Position numbers and translations under genes: made by a program. A DNA stretch of 64,000 nucleotides, from the NCBI RefSeq assembly GCF_963678635.1, contig NC_087070.1, positions 682,001 through 746,000 on the forward strand, in the 5' to 3' direction. The notes under the pieces were generated by a model, which was given only the letters and a program-made list of their open reading frames with translations, searched no databases and was not told where the DNA came from. This document shows positions 48,236 to 61,700 of this stretch, piece after piece (the stretch's first letter is position 1; the number at the start of each line of letters is the position of its first letter). This DNA comes from Symsagittifera roscoffensis (Eukaryota; Xenacoelomorpha; Acoela; Convolutidae).

Positions 48236-49165
48236 ATAGTAACTGAGGTTACAGTCTGGAGTCCCTTCATCGCATTTTGCAGTAAAAATCCCATGAACAT
48301 TCTAGCTATGGAAGTGATAATGATAAAGAAGAGATAATGAGAGTTGATGTGATTAAGTTTAAAAACGATACGGGTTACGTTAATTCAAAAAGAACACGTA
48401 ACTCGACACAAGAAAAAACAGTTAATTACCTATTACAAATAAAAAATTTCGTCGAAGATAATTTTGTCATTTATTATGCCGAAAACACACGCTGCGTTCG
48501 CAATCTGTTTTACCAGGGAGACTCTGTTTCAAAAAGCTTACTCAAAAAAATTCAGTGCTCGGGCCGTCCGTGTCCTGAGTCTCAAAAAGTAGCGGCTGAA
48601 AAATATATCCATCAAACCCTAAAACTTTTAATCTCGTAAATTTTTTGCTCTTCCGCTTCAGCGGCAGCCGAACCAGGGTAATTATCCTTACTGTGGACTA
48701 GGGAGCCTACTTTTGTTACTTCCTACAAAAGCTGTCTACGAACAGCCAATGGAAAGGGCGCCAAACCGTCTGGTCGCTTCGCATTGGTCCTGTAGACGTG
48801 TCGTGGCTCTAAAACAGGAGGGAGAGCAGAAGATAAATTCTGCTTCTTACGGGAATTCATATTCTAACGCCTAGAAAGTCTAAAAGTTTTTTTGAGGCAA
48901 GAAAAGCCACTCCAACCATCTTCTATAACGTCTTTTCCACAAGCGCTTCTTTTTCGATCGCAAGTTTAAGCGCCTTATCAAAAACCTATCGCGAATCTGA
49001 GTTGTTGGTTCGATAGTTTTAGGCTTAGAATTTTGGACGGGATGAGGTTCAACCATTGGAAGCCAAAAAATTTTTGGATCTTGGAACCCGTTGAATCTTC
49101 TTACATCCGTTGCTTTGAATTTTAAGTTAAAGTCTGCAACTTCACCGTCAATAATTGTCTCTGCC
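48235..49165 (-). mobile_element. Degenerate second copy of the LINE 3' end
   Basis: Aligns by eye with 39890-40800: shared blocks include AATAAAAAATTTCGTCGA, CGTTCGCAATCTGT, TTTTGCTCTTCCGCTTCAG and GTGTCGTGGCTCTAAAACAG. It covers the 3' UTR and part of the C-terminal domain, heavily mutated. Confidence 0.7.
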
Positions 49166-49169
49166 TAAA

Positions 49170-50220
49170 CTTAAAAGCAGCTAACAAAGCTGACCTTCGA
49201 GCCTTGGGAAGGCTTCCTGTTTCAGCGTTAAACATTGGAGCCAGGAACCTCCGGATGAGTTTCTTGATACTGAAGAATTTGGATGAATCTAGTGGATAAT
49301 CTAGATGTAATAAAATTAGTTAACCTGAAAAATAAGGAATGAGCGAAAAACTCCGTTTTTTTAGTAGAAGGGCAAGACTAGTGGCCGAAGAGGCAGACTT
49401 CGTAAACTTAAAAACGGAATATCAAAAAACTAAGAAATTACAAATAGGTATGTGTTGTGCCTAATCCAAATAGTCAAAGCGTTGATATCTTCGGAATATG
49501 TTTCTCATTAACGAAGAACGGGCTATATGTTAGCGTCCTGTTGAACACCTTTGACATACTTATCGCGATACAGAGAGGAAGGAAAACGGGGTACCTTCTA
49601 CCAGTAAAAAAAAAGATACGAGAGAATTGAAACAATTAAATTGCAGGAAGTAATTAATTTTCCGAATCACTGAGACAAGAGTCCTGTCTTAGATCATAAA
49701 AAACTACAAATCTTGTTCCAAAAAAGTTATTCTTTCAAGTCAGCGACTGAAGATGGCCTGTCCAGATGCTTAATTTTTCCGAGAGACGAACCCCAGAGAA
49801 AATAATCATGGACAAACCCGTATTTGCAGGAGTAGAACATAACAGGGGCAAGATAATAGAAGAATATCTCGGTGCTATCAATGATGTCTTTGATAGAAAT
49901 TAGGACGTCTATACTAGGCAAAAAGCCGACATTGATTGTTTTAACTTTTGAGAACATGAAATAGAACTAAAGTCAAGGTTGGTGCCACCAAAGGAGGTGC
50001 GAGGCAAACGTCCCCATAAAAATCTGTTTTTTGTAGAAAAGCACAAGAAACATTAATTGAACACGAATTGTTAAAAAAAAACCATCCAGATCACCGAGGG
50101 CCTGCAAAGTTGTAAGGGCTAAGAATAAGGGGATCAAGGAAGATTCTTGTGAGATTTTTGATGCCTGAACTCCGCAACAATGAAGAATGTATATCCATTA
50201 TCAAAAACAGATGAAAACTT
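49170..50220. other. Unassigned stretch, probably the 5' part of the decayed gypsy element
   Basis: No clear domain. It precedes the RT relic in the same orientation. Confidence 0.35.
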
Positions 50221-51230
50221 AAATTGAGAGATGCAAAATTTTTTAGATCAATAGACTTAGCTTCAGTTTTTTTGTCAAATATTATTAAAAAAGCAGCAAG
50301 ACACAGAAAAAACAACAGATTTTGCTTGTCGGTTAGCTTTTTTCCATTGAAAACGCATGCCATTTGGGCTATGTAATGCAATAGCAACCTTCCATTGATT
50401 AATGGCACAAGCTGCTACAAAACGCGTGACGAAGAAATATGGCAACCTAATTTTTCGCTGAGTGAATCATATGGTTATTGCAACGCCAACCTTCGGTGAC
50501 CACACAGGACGACTGGACGCAGTATTCGCGTGCACGAAGACAGCGGAGCTGCAATGCGAACTATCGAAGTATGAAAATTTGAAGGACCCAATAAAATACT
50601 TAGTGCGTATGGTGAAAAATTGTGTAATTAGACCAAAACCATATGCAGTGGAGGCAGAGTAAGCCTGGTACTCGCCAAAGACGGAACATCAGTTGATGAG
50701 ATTCCTCGGTTTTGGAAAGCATCACAAAAAATTTGTCAAAAAGTACGCAGATAAATTGTACCTCATGCAACATTTTATGAGACAAAAGGGCAAGAAGAAG
50801 GTGCATTCCAGAAAAGAAGTGTGTGCAAAGCCGGTCCTGGACATTTCAGTAGAAAATGGCATGTATGTTTTAGACACCAATGCCTCTGTAGTAGTGGTAT
50901 CAGGTATACTACTCCACGAACAGGAACGGAAAGGAAAGTCGTGTTAAGACCGATAGCTTATGATAACACCGAGGTGAAGTACGGGGCACCAAAAGCAGAG
51001 ATAGTTGCAGTGAAAAATTCTGTAGAGAAAAACAGAGCACACTTGCGGAGTGTATTGTTGAAACTTCGAGAAAACAATTGGGTATTGTCATGGCTGAAGA
51101 CGTACTTAGTGGACCAGAGCTATAATGGCAGATGGATAATGCTTCTGGATGGTTATTACACGGTAATAGAACATCGCACAAGAGACGAACACCAAATTGG
51201 GTACAACTTGAATAAAAAGACAGTGTTCTG
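50220..51230 (+). pseudogene. Ty3/gypsy reverse transcriptase and RNase H relic
   Basis: With frame changes the plus strand gives FFRSIDLAS (motif A), RMPFGLCNAIATFH (motif B), MRFLGFGKHHKKFVKKYA (RT thumb/connection), MYVLDTNASVVVVSGILL (RNase H start), and NGRWIMLLDGYYTVIEHR near the RNase H end. The order and wording are those of Ty3/gypsy Pol. Stops and shifts make it non-functional. It is not closely related to the intact element at 17726-31316. Confidence 0.75.
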
Positions 51231-52600
51231 CGAACTTCACGAGAAAAGGGGGCAGATAGACCCGAATAAAAGATGATTTTTATTTCAGTGACCAGCAGAC
51301 TTATGACAGTCCAACACCAATGAGATTGAAGGATGATTTAGGCCACCAAATACGAGACCATCGAGAACTACAAAAACATGAATCGTATGCAAGCCATTAC
51401 ATAAAACAATATCCAGAGTTACTCGGAAGGCTACCCGGACACAGAAAGGAAAAGGATCTTGGTGGAACATCATCGACCGATCCCAAAATCAAATTCAAAA
51501 CAAATCGACAGGAACGGCAAACAGTTACTGCAAATCAGATTCGCAAATCGAATACAAAATCTTGCAAAATTCAAAATTTGCAGTTATTGAGCTCCCGGAC
51601 AAAACAAAACTAGATAGTCGTGAAATATTCCACAATATCGTGTGCAGGATTATTGACCAAATTTTGAGTACATCGTCCTTAAAACACAGAAAAGGTGATA
51701 TTCAAACGCAAAATAGCAAAGTTTAAACCAAAGAATGAGTCCGGTGAGTAGAAGTTCTTCGTAGATTGATCGGATGAAGAAAGTTAGCCCGTAGAGGGAC
51801 TTAACACGGACGCTGATGATGACTCGAAAAATGATGCACTCGAAGACAGAACATTTACGATCTATAAGTGGAAAACAAACAGCGAGGGCAAGATCGGCTG
51901 ATAAACAAGCAGAGGTAATCTGGGGTTTACACCATGAAAAGCGACTCGAACAGCGACGAAACAGATCTGGAATTGATAGCAGCGTCCTGAAAATCATTGA
52001 AGTAATTGTCTTTTAATAACAACGTGAAAACAAATCTGGAGACTATCCGACAGAGGAATAATCTGAGCCGAATCGTCTGCGTGAAATTCAAAGAAGATAC
52101 AATTTGCCCACAGATCCTCATCGGTCATCCGAATGTCTCGAAAGGATAAACAAAGGAACAAAGGAAGGGAGAGCATAGATGATTGGTAAAGAGACCAGCA
52201 GTCTATCCAGGTAGATCAAAGCTGGTGAGAGAGAAAAAAGAGATCTAGAGGAAGAGACCTATAAGATTTTGAGTCAATTCTATAAAGAAAGGAACGAGTT
52301 TCTCTATCCTACAGCAGAACAATTATGCACGGCAAAAAAAAAGATGAGAAGATTCTAGACAATCACAATATCATAGTGTTGCCGCAACTACTCCAGACCG
52401 AAATTCTCCTCTGATCTCATGACAACATAGGATACCAGTGAATTGATAAAGTCCAACTCTGAATCTTCCACCGCCTTGATTGGCCCTGAATGAGAAAATA
52501 CTGTGAAAGATGGATCACCGCATGCATATTTTATACTGTCTATAACTGAAAGAGCGAAGACGAGTGAGACTTCATTGAAATCAGTCGAAACTTCAGAGTT
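51230..52600. other. Unassigned stretch between RNase H and integrase relics
   Basis: Position suggests integrase N-terminal and linker sequence, but I cannot read an HHCC or a DDE core. The frame at 51320-51613 is Lys/Arg-rich and unrecognised. Confidence 0.35.
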
Positions 52601-52604
52601 CAAC

Positions 52605-53250
52605 GAGATTTTACAAAGAGATCAGCAAAGAAATTATAACATGCACCTGCTGTAGGTAGTAGCGGCTTGCAATAGCACACAAAATTCCACGACAGTCTTT
52701 AGCCCTATCCTGATGGTGACTGGAAAAAAAAGGGCGATGCCACCGACCGTCTTTTTTTCCTGAGTACGAAGGCGAGAGGATTTCATCTCAACCATAATCA
52801 AAGGAGACCATCCTGAGGCAACAAGAGAAGAGTTGAATGAACTGTGAAGACGCAACAATGCAGACGCAACACTGCGTAGATGCGACAGATGAAGAAGTAC
52901 GATCAAAAATGATGGAAGCCAAACGTTACTCAGTGGATTAGTTCGTGTGGCTGTTCCGGAGTGTGATTACCGAAAGGTACAAAAAAGCTACTGAAGAAGT
53001 GGGTGGCACCTTTTGAAATAACAGAGGTACCACAAAAATTAGGTTCTATCGCTTAAGCACAGGAAGTGCCGCTCACGTGACAACCTGAAGCCGCATGTTC
53101 CCTCGTCGGAACACTAGTGCATATCACAAAACATGGAAGGCCTAGGTCTTGTTGAGGACTCAGCTCGCAAGGGCAACAAAAAACGAACACGAAAGAAGAA
53201 CGATAAGATTGAGATCTTGAGCCTGCTGATTGGAAGTGTTCATACATCAT
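52605..53250 (+). pseudogene. Ty3/gypsy integrase C-terminal relic, copy 2
   Basis: Near-identical to 45330-45960 at an offset of 7289 bases, including the GKKRAMPPTVFFPEYEG and KKWVAPFEI segments. Confidence 0.7.
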
Positions 53251-53830
53251 GTCTTTATATAAGTCACAAAACAGTCATATTGAGGTGGTAAGTTTTTTTG
53301 CCTATTTTTATTTTACCTAGCCTATCACTCTGTCTTGAACGACAAATCTTTGATTTTTTTTCAAATGCGAATATGACACAAAATATCTGAACAAAAATTT
53401 GGTTTTGTGTCGGGGCGTTCTACTATTCTTCAACTTCTAAAGTTGTGCGATCATATTGAAAAGTGCTCAGCTTGAGTTATCATCATTTGTGTTTTACGCA
53501 GACATTATGAAAGTGTTTGCTTTTATTCCTCATCACAAAATAATTGCAAAGCTGGCAGCGCTTGAGTTCGATTTTTTTTTCTTAGACTCATCAAGAGTTA
53601 TTTATCTGGTTGTAATAAACGAGTTCGTGTTAATTTTGTCCTTTCCTAAATTGCTTTTTTTCCAGTGGAGTTCCTCAAGGCGGTATTCTTAGCGTTAATT
53701 TTGCATCCCATCCTTTTATCTTAGCCGACGATTCAAAACAAATCAGCACGGATTACACAGCGGTACAGCACGATATTGATAGTATTTATACCCGGTATTT
53801 AAGCAAGGATCTTCAATTACATCCAAAGAA
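53216..53830 (+). pseudogene. LINE RT fragment, copy 3
   Basis: Third copy of the LINE fragment, joined to the integrase relic at the same point as copy 1. It extends past a QWSSSRRYS-like motif B to the LADDSKQ region. Confidence 0.65.
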
Positions 53831-53844
53831 ATGTAAAATTGTAC

Positions 53845-54000
53845 AATTCTTCTGACAATCTGAAGCCGCATGTTCCCTCACCGGAACACTGGTGCATATC
53901 ACAAAACATGGAAGGCCTAGGTCTTGTTGAGGACTAAGCTCGCAAGGGCAACAAAAAACGAACACGAAAGAAGAACGATAATATTGAGATCTTGAGCCTC
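53845..54000 (+). pseudogene. Third, short copy of the integrase end
   Basis: Repeats CTGAAGCCGCATGTTCCCTC through to GATCTTGAGCCTC from the integrase C-terminal relics, then continues into sequence not joined to the LINE. This may be the original junction of the gypsy element. Confidence 0.6.
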
Positions 54001-55720
54001 AAGAGGATCGAGAAAAAAGGGATAGAGATAACATCAAATGAAGTCTCCTACGCAGAAGAAGATTCGTTTGAACGTGAGCAGAATGAGGTTCAAAAATTAG
54101 TAGAACCAGATTAAAATCTGACAACAAACACTAGGATTGGAGGGAAAAGGAAAACCAACGAGACTCACAATAGGTATGGCGATGACTTCCTGATAGGCAA
54201 GATAAAACCGCATGAAATGAGCAAGGAACTGACGGACATGGGAAGTAAAGAAAAAGAAAAATATTGGAAAGAATTAAAGGTGTTAACATGTTCTGGCAAA
54301 ATGATCAGAACAAACCCGTATCGAAGTTGATCTGTAGCAGGAACAACTTGAGAATACTTGAAAGGAGATATCAGGCCGGAACAAATGAAGAACAAAAAGT
54401 CACATTTCGGGAGGTGATCTCTTCAGCGGTGAATTTTATCAGATCAAAAGATACTCTCCAACAAATAATAAGCTTCACATCGACGGGGACTCCGAAGCGG
54501 CTAGAAGTAGAACCGGAAAAAGCAGAAACGACCAAAGAACTGGATAAGAGATAAGAACTGAGTACTCTGACAACATAATCATAACATATTGTTACATTAT
54601 TTTGTCTGACACGTTGACTGATATCTGCATAATTGCAGATTTGAGCTTCAAAACGAGAATAGAAGCAGATTTTGAGAAACAATATCAGAACATGGACTTC
54701 CTGATCAGATAGAGACCAAGACTAGGAGGTCTGGCCGCATTTTCCCGACGAAATCAGAAACCCCCAGCAAGTACCTATGCTTCCTGTTAAGAAAACCAGC
54801 GAAAAGAAAGACAATGACCAAGAGTACGTCGTGCAGACACTATTTCGTCGGAGACTTTCTTGATAAAAAAAACAAGTGAAAGAAGTCTTCATGCCAATGC
54901 ACGATCTCAACAGATGTAGATTGAATCAGAAACCTAAACGCTATCAAACACGACATTTTTGCAGAAACAGAATTAAAGGTACATCTCCACAAAAAATTTA
55001 CTTGATTATTGCTTGACGAGCAGATCTCATTTATTCAATCGCCAGGAGAATACAAGAAATTGGACTTGAACTCAGCCGAACAGAAAATCGGCCCAGTGAA
55101 AACTATTGATCACTCATACTATTATCTATTAGGCTGAATAGAGAAATGAAATCAGACACCAAACATAGGATTACATGAATCGTCCATTATTTTTAGATGA
55201 AATATTGTGTGATATTCTTAGGTAACATTTTACATCCGTGTGGTTTGTCTTTAGAAAAAAATTTATATTAAGAGCTGGGTGATTGTCACAATGATTGAAA
55301 CTGATTGTGCTTAATGTTCTAAGCAATAAACGCGCGAGAATTAATTTTTTTAAGAGAACTTAGCCTGACCAAGAATTGGCATGGTTGCTTAACCATTACT
55401 CATAGTGAAGCACCCTGGAAAAAGAGGGGGTTTCTCTTGACTTCCGATGAAGTCTTGAATTAAAATCTTTACTGCATTTTAGATTGATTTGGAAATCTGA
55501 AACTCCGAAAGAAGACAGCAAAAAAAGACTACACAAATAGAACGAGCAACGACAAATATTCAGGGTTCATCCTTCAGAACCTGCTTGATAACCTGACTTG
55601 AGTTTTCCATCAGAAAAAATTTTCGTCGGTGATCAGAGCGCAACAAACTGAAGTCAAATATTCAGATGTGACTGGGTTAAGAAAGGAACTAGAGTTCTCC
55701 GAGTCAAACGAAACCAGACT
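54000..55720 (+). other. Unassigned stretch after the integrase relic
   Basis: Continues in frame for a while (charged Lys/Glu-rich), then degenerates. No LTR was identified. Open frames at 54165-54910 have no family motifs. Confidence 0.35.
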
Positions 55721-55887
55721 CGTGACGAACGAGACCAGATACATAAGGAGCGGGATCAGCTCCGCATCGAGAGAGAACAATTGCAATGCTTGTTTGACCT
55801 GGCCATAACTGATTTGAATCAGTTAGGAGCAGAGCAAGCCAGGCAAAGTGAACCTCTCCCCAACAATCCAAACCAGAATCAAAGATG
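55721..55887 (+). pseudogene. Gag-like coiled-coil fragment
   Basis: The frame reads RDERDQIHKERDQLRIEREQ, a strongly heptad-like charged helix, and ends NPNQNQR. It lies just upstream of the SGNH-like relic and may be part of the same element. Confidence 0.4.
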
Positions 55888-56191
55888 AATTTGGAAAAAA
55901 CACCGGCAGCATCGGCTCGTTTCAATCTTGATCGAGGTGCACGTGAGCAGAACAAAAGCTACCGAGCTGCACAGGAGCACCAGTCGTATGAGGGAAGCGA
56001 CCGAGCCTACGCCATCGGCGAGGGACCTGGCGGCGAGTTTGCCAAGGCCTACCACGATGCCTTTGTGTCGTTGACCTGCTCGACTAGCAGCGGGGCAGCT
56101 CAAGGGTTTCCACATGAGGACACCAACAGAGAAAAGTCAAGCTAACGTTCCTGAACACGTAATTCATGAAGCATTCCCTTGAACATGGAAC

Positions 56192-56530
56192 TTGCTTTCG
56201 ATCCGTGTGGCCGTAGTAGCGAACTACAAGAAAAACGAATTAGGCTTCTATAAGCGAGATCATATCAACAACTGGAGCACAAACCATCGAATCTGGAAGG
56301 CCGCCTACGTGGATTTTCACTGGATAGACTATATGACCATGCCCGTGATACCTCAAGGCATCGTGCACTTGATAATTGGCGATAGTCTAGTCAGAGCCTT
56401 GCACAACGTAAAAACCATTACAAGATTGGCGCCTATACCTTTAATATTGGCTTCAATCGACATGCTGATGGAAAGAACTTTCTTGCTGTAACCTTGGTCG
56501 GGACGAATGACATCTTATACAACATTTTTT
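56192..56530 (+). pseudogene. SGNH-hydrolase-like relic, N-terminal part
   Basis: The plus strand reads GIVHLIIGDSLVRALHNVKT, with a GDS block I motif, and after a frame change FLAVTLVGTNDILY, a block III-like G-T-N-D. This is the order of SGNH/GDSL hydrolases. Frame shifts make it a relic. Such domains occur in some retroelements. Confidence 0.5.
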
Positions 56531-57149
56531 TCTCATTGAGACTGGCAGAGATTGGTAGGCAGGGGTTCTAGAGACAGCTCGAGCAGCAGTCGTGCCCAGC
56601 AAGCTACCTCCACTACTACGGACAAAGAAACCAACGGATCTCCTATACCCGGAACAATCTTTACTAGGAACCACACAGGGCGAGAGAAGAGCAGCCAACA
56701 ACACGAAAGAAGAGGTATCTTCTAGTTTCCGTTAAATGTTGGAGCAACTAGGCAAGCTAAATATCTCGGAATTATCGTTTGGTCGAGAATTATTAGAGGC
56801 ATTAGAGTTGAATCACTTGATTTTTTAAGACTTGAGCGGTCATTAATGCGTGCACTGGCTCAAAGCTCACAGAAAGCTTTTTTCTCTAGCCACGATCAAT
56901 GGAACTGTTAACGAGAGACGACAAAAGGATATTGAGAGCTTGAATCCGATAGTGGAGCCCCCTAGACATCGCATGGTTTCTGGGAGGCTGCACATAGCCA
57001 CCCACACTCGCAGAAGGATAGCGGCTAATTTGCTGAAGTCAAACACTAAAAAATTGACAGACACAGCCTACGCTGGTCCATAATTGAGTAATGATTCCCA
57101 ATACTCTGAAAACTTCGGCGTCTTGAAAGTTGCAAAAACCCTGCTACTC

Positions 57150-57830
57150 GTTTATGATAGTCAGGATCTGGGCGAAGCTCGAGTGAGAATAGTGGCAAGC
57201 TCGGACTTCATGGTTACCTCCGCCGGATTAATTTGGCCAGATACCATGACATACCGCTAGCCTGGAGCGGAACTAAGCGAGATAACAACTTCTTTGCGAT
57301 TAAATCTGAAGTCCCATGCGAACCTGAGCTGTTATTATTTGCCGGCATGAATGATCACCTATTTGTGGTAGGTTTATTGGACATCAAGGTATCAAGGAAC
57401 CATCGTCTGAAAAATTAATGGAAGCCACACAGACCTTGTTCGCCTCCATGGTGAAAGTACAGGAGATAAAGTGCACACGATTTTTCACTAAAACGAAAAC
57501 CTTGTGCAAGTCCTCACTTGTTTACGCTTTTATGCAACAAGCACTGCAATTGGTTCATGCTACTTTTGTACTTATAGTTGAAAACAATGGGCAAACAAGG
57601 CTGATATTAGCCTCCAACCGAAATATTGAGCTGAAAAACTTGCACCCTCTCTTTTTAGAACTTGCAGCCTGCTTGGCGGACATCTCCAACGCGTTGAGGT
57701 AATTTCACGCGTTTTTGGATATCTTGATGGTAATCGATGATATCCTGCGTCTAGAGATCTCGAATATGGCAGGTGGGTACAACCTACGGCCAGATAAGCA
57801 CGACCGGCATCAAGTACAGAGTTCTCTATC
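57150..57830 (+). pseudogene. Downstream part of the same relic protein
   Basis: Pieces such as PCEPELLLFAGMNDHLFVVG, TQTLFASMVKVQEIK and LAACLADISNALR read in order with frame changes. They look like one degraded protein of a repeat-associated family that I cannot name. The G-M-N-D could be another SGNH-like block. Confidence 0.4.
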
Positions 57831-57839
57831 ATTAATTTT

Positions 57840-58145
57840 GAAATTATGGTTCCGGGAAATGATCGCCTGAAAGCGGTGAGGACAGGAAAAAAATGAGAAG
57901 CATTGGGGTACCGTTACGACTGCAGCAATTTTCAGTGGCCATTTTTGACACCAAGACTAGAGAGGGTAGGGAAACAAGTAAGGGATGATGCATCTCCTTT
58001 GATCGCCTAGATAATTGACTTCCAGAAGAAAAAGATACAGAAAGGAGACGTGGTCCTGATGAGAGTGGGATTGTTTGTGAAAAAAGCCAACGAGACCACT
58101 TCGGCTGGATTTTGGAAAGATAATACTGAAATTGAGCTAAAAACG
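57840..58145. other. Unassigned stretch
   Basis: Contains QKGDVVLMRVGLFVKK-like coding remnants (58030-58090), resembling a retroelement integrase C-terminal strand, too short to assign. Confidence 0.3.
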
Positions 58146-58375
58146 AGCTACGAACATATACAACTGAGACAACTCCACAACCGCATAATACTCATGGTGA
58201 TTTATTTCAAGCACCCAACACCTCTTATTCTGCAGCACTCATTGGATCATTCGACATCTCAGCTACGAACATATACAACTGAGACAACTCCACAACCGCA
58301 TAATACTCATGGTGATTTATTTCAAGCACCCAACACCTCTTATTCTGCAGCACTCATTGGATCATTCGACAGCAA
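58146..58375 (+). repeat. 115-bp tandem duplication
   Basis: AGCTACGAACATATACAACT... at 58146 is repeated at 58261 with essentially no change over the unit, indicating a recent local duplication. Confidence 0.9.
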
Positions 58376-58776
58376 ATACGACAATCCCCAGTGATAACAT
58401 CGCCATTGAACATCAACGTACCGCAACAGCTCATGAAACAATGCAACCCCTCGATGATACATTTGGTCAGCTACTCCCAACATCAAATGTAATCAACTAT
58501 CGCAGCGCTCCCCAGTGACATCAGACACAACAATGCAACCCCCATGGACAAAGAAAACCGAAATTTTAAACCCCAGGATCAGTTTTCCCAAAAAAACAGC
58601 GGCATAATCAAAAAACCTATAACGACAATTTCCGACAACCACAGCAGTCATTTCAAAAACCATTCCGAGTTTAAATCAGATAAAAATGCCATTTTCAGTT
58701 CGACTGTCAATAACAAGACGTCACAAGTATCGTACAGACAGATGGCACGAGCAATAAAGATCAAGGTTGATCCAAT

Positions 58777-61700
58777 CGACGGAAACCAATGAAAAGGAAC
58801 ATGTGGTTGGTTTGGTTCAAGCAGAAATTTGCAAACAGCCATTTTCAGACGCCGAAAAGATGCCCCATCTCCAGACACTACGAAAACCAACCAAGCCATC
58901 TGTGGATTGGCTTGCAACATCCAATTGTACAACGCCGCTCTTCACGAACTACGACGACGATTTTGGACGACCAGACATCTTCATCGACGACTTCGGTAGC
59001 AGAATCTGGAATTGCAAGCACAAATCAACTCAACACAAGGATTCGTACATGGAATATCCGAACTTGACCATTAACATAGTTGAAACAATTTGAACGCTCG
59101 GGCTTAATGACGGCATCAATATAGATACAATTTGACGTCAGCAAAATAAAACATCAGCAGCAGCTTCAATAGACGCACCATTTTTCCACTCAGAACACCG
59201 AGTAGCATATTCTAATCGCCTTCAACGAAAGGAAGAGACAGTTCAAAGGATTACTTACTGCAAATGCGGCCGCAGCAGAGGAACCTGGATTCGAGCAATC
59301 AGCAGCAAATTGCGCCAAGCCATCGACACACCAATTGAGCTCAATCACTAACCAACAAGCGTTGACAGAACAATTCTCAAAAAAAAAACAAACACCCGAG
59401 CCCTACGTCCGTTTGACGGACAGAATCACCACTCAGCATACTGCAGCCAGTACTACGTTTAGCCTCTGGACAAAACACAGTGTTCACATTGCCCACCAAA
59501 ACAGTGAAAGGTTGCCACATATGCCGCAAATCCAACCAGTTTCATCAACCTAAATTGCACGACAATCAACAACAACAGCGCCGCAGTTCAACACCAGCGA
59601 GAAACCAAATCATTCAAACCAGTCAATGCTTGTTAGTACCAGTGACCCTACAGCATCACCACAATTACATCGACGTGTACGCTTTTCTTGATAGTGGAAG
59701 TACGAATAGCTACGTATCACAGAAACGTCACATTGTTTGCTACTGCAAGAATTGAAACACAGGAGCCCGATTCACACTGTAGGATTCTTGGACTCGCGTA
59801 TTATGGACGCCATGACAGTGGGTCACACAATTCACCCATTCGTAAATACTTCGACAACATTTATCTTCGAAACGTTATTGTAAAATAGGACATTAACGTC
59901 AGCGCAGCAGAAAACGACAAGTTCCAGAGCACCTCTAGGAAACACGACCACTTGGACCACATCGCGTATCCCACGTTCAGCGACAACTCAATATGCATCA
60001 TACTATTAACAAAAAGCATCGAAAACCAACCAAACCAACCACGAAAACCAACCAAGCCATCTGTGGATTGGCTTGCAACATCCAATTGTACAACGCCGCT
60101 CTTCACGAACTACGACGACGATTTTGGACGACCAGACATCTTCATCGACGACTTCGGTAGCAGAATCTGGAATTGCAAGCACAAATCAACTCAACACAAG
60201 GATTCGTACATGGAATATCCGAACTTGACCATTAACATAGTTGAAACAATTTGAACGCTCGTGCTTAATGACGGCAACAATATAGATACAATTTGACATC
60301 AGCAAAATAAAACATCAGCAGCAGCTTCAATGGACGCAACATTTTTCCACTCAGAACACCGAGTAGCATATTCTAATCGCCTTCAACGAATGGAAGAGAC
60401 AGTTCAAAGGATTACTTACTGCAAATGCGGCCGCAGCAGAGGAACCTGGATTCGAGCAATCGGCAGCAAATTGCGCCAAGCCATCGACACACCAATCGAC
60501 GGAAACCAATGAAAAAGAACATGTGGTTGCTTTGGTTCAAGCAGAAATTTGCAAACAGCCATTTTCAGACGCCGAAAAGATGCCCCATCTCCAGACACTA
60601 CGAAAACCAACCAAGCCATCTGTGGATTGGCTTGCAACATCCAATTGTACAACGCCGCTCTTCACGAACTACGACGACGATTATGGACGACCAGACATCT
60701 TCATCGACGACTTCGGTAGCAGAATCTGGAATTGCAAGCACAAATCAACTCAACACAAGGATTCGTACATGGAATATCCGAACTTGACCATTAACATAGT
60801 TGAAACAATTTGAACGCTCGTGCTTAATGACGGCAAAAATATAGATACAATTTGACGTCAGCAAAATAAAACATCAGCAGCAGCTTCAATGGACGCAACA
60901 TTTTTCCACTCAGAACACCGAGTAGCATATTCTAATCGCCTTCAACGAATGGAAGAGACAGTTCAAAGGATTACTTACTGCAAATGCGGCCGCAGCAGAG
61001 GAACCTGGATTCGAGCAATCGGCAGCAAATTGCGCCAAGCCATCGACACACCAATCGACGGAAACCAATGAAAAAGAACATGTGGTTGGTTTGGTTCAAG
61101 CAGAAATTTGCAAACAGCCATTTTCAGACGCCGAAAAGATGCCCCATCTCCAGACACTACGAAAACCAACCAAGCCATCTGTGGATTGGCTTGCAACATC
61201 CAATTGTACAACGCCGCTCTTCACGAACAACAACGACGATTATGGACGACCAGACATCTTCATCGACGACTTCGGTAGCAGAATCTGGAATTGCAAGCAC
61301 AAATCAACTCATCACAAGGATTCGTACATGGAATATCCGAACTTGATCATTAACATAGTTGAAACAATTTGAACGCTCGGGCTTAATGACGGCATCAATA
61401 TAGATACAATTTGACGTCAGCAAAATAAAACATCAGCAGCAGCTTCAATAGACGCACCATTTTTCCACTCAGAACACCGAGTAGCATATTCTAATCGCCT
61501 TCAACGAAAGGAAGAGACAGTTTAAAGGATTACTTACTGCAAATGCGGCCGCAGCAGAGGAACCTGGATTCGAGCAATCGGCAGCAAATTGCGCCAAGCC
61601 ATTGACACACCAATTGAGCTCAATCACTAACCAACAAGCGTTGACAGAACAATTCTCAAAAAAAAACACAAACACCCGAGCCCTACGTCCCTTTGACGGA

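Noticed and set aside
60330-61372. 120- and 96-codon frames in the R repeats as genes
   Set aside because: They recur only because the 559-bp unit is duplicated; no motif is readable and other copies change frame.
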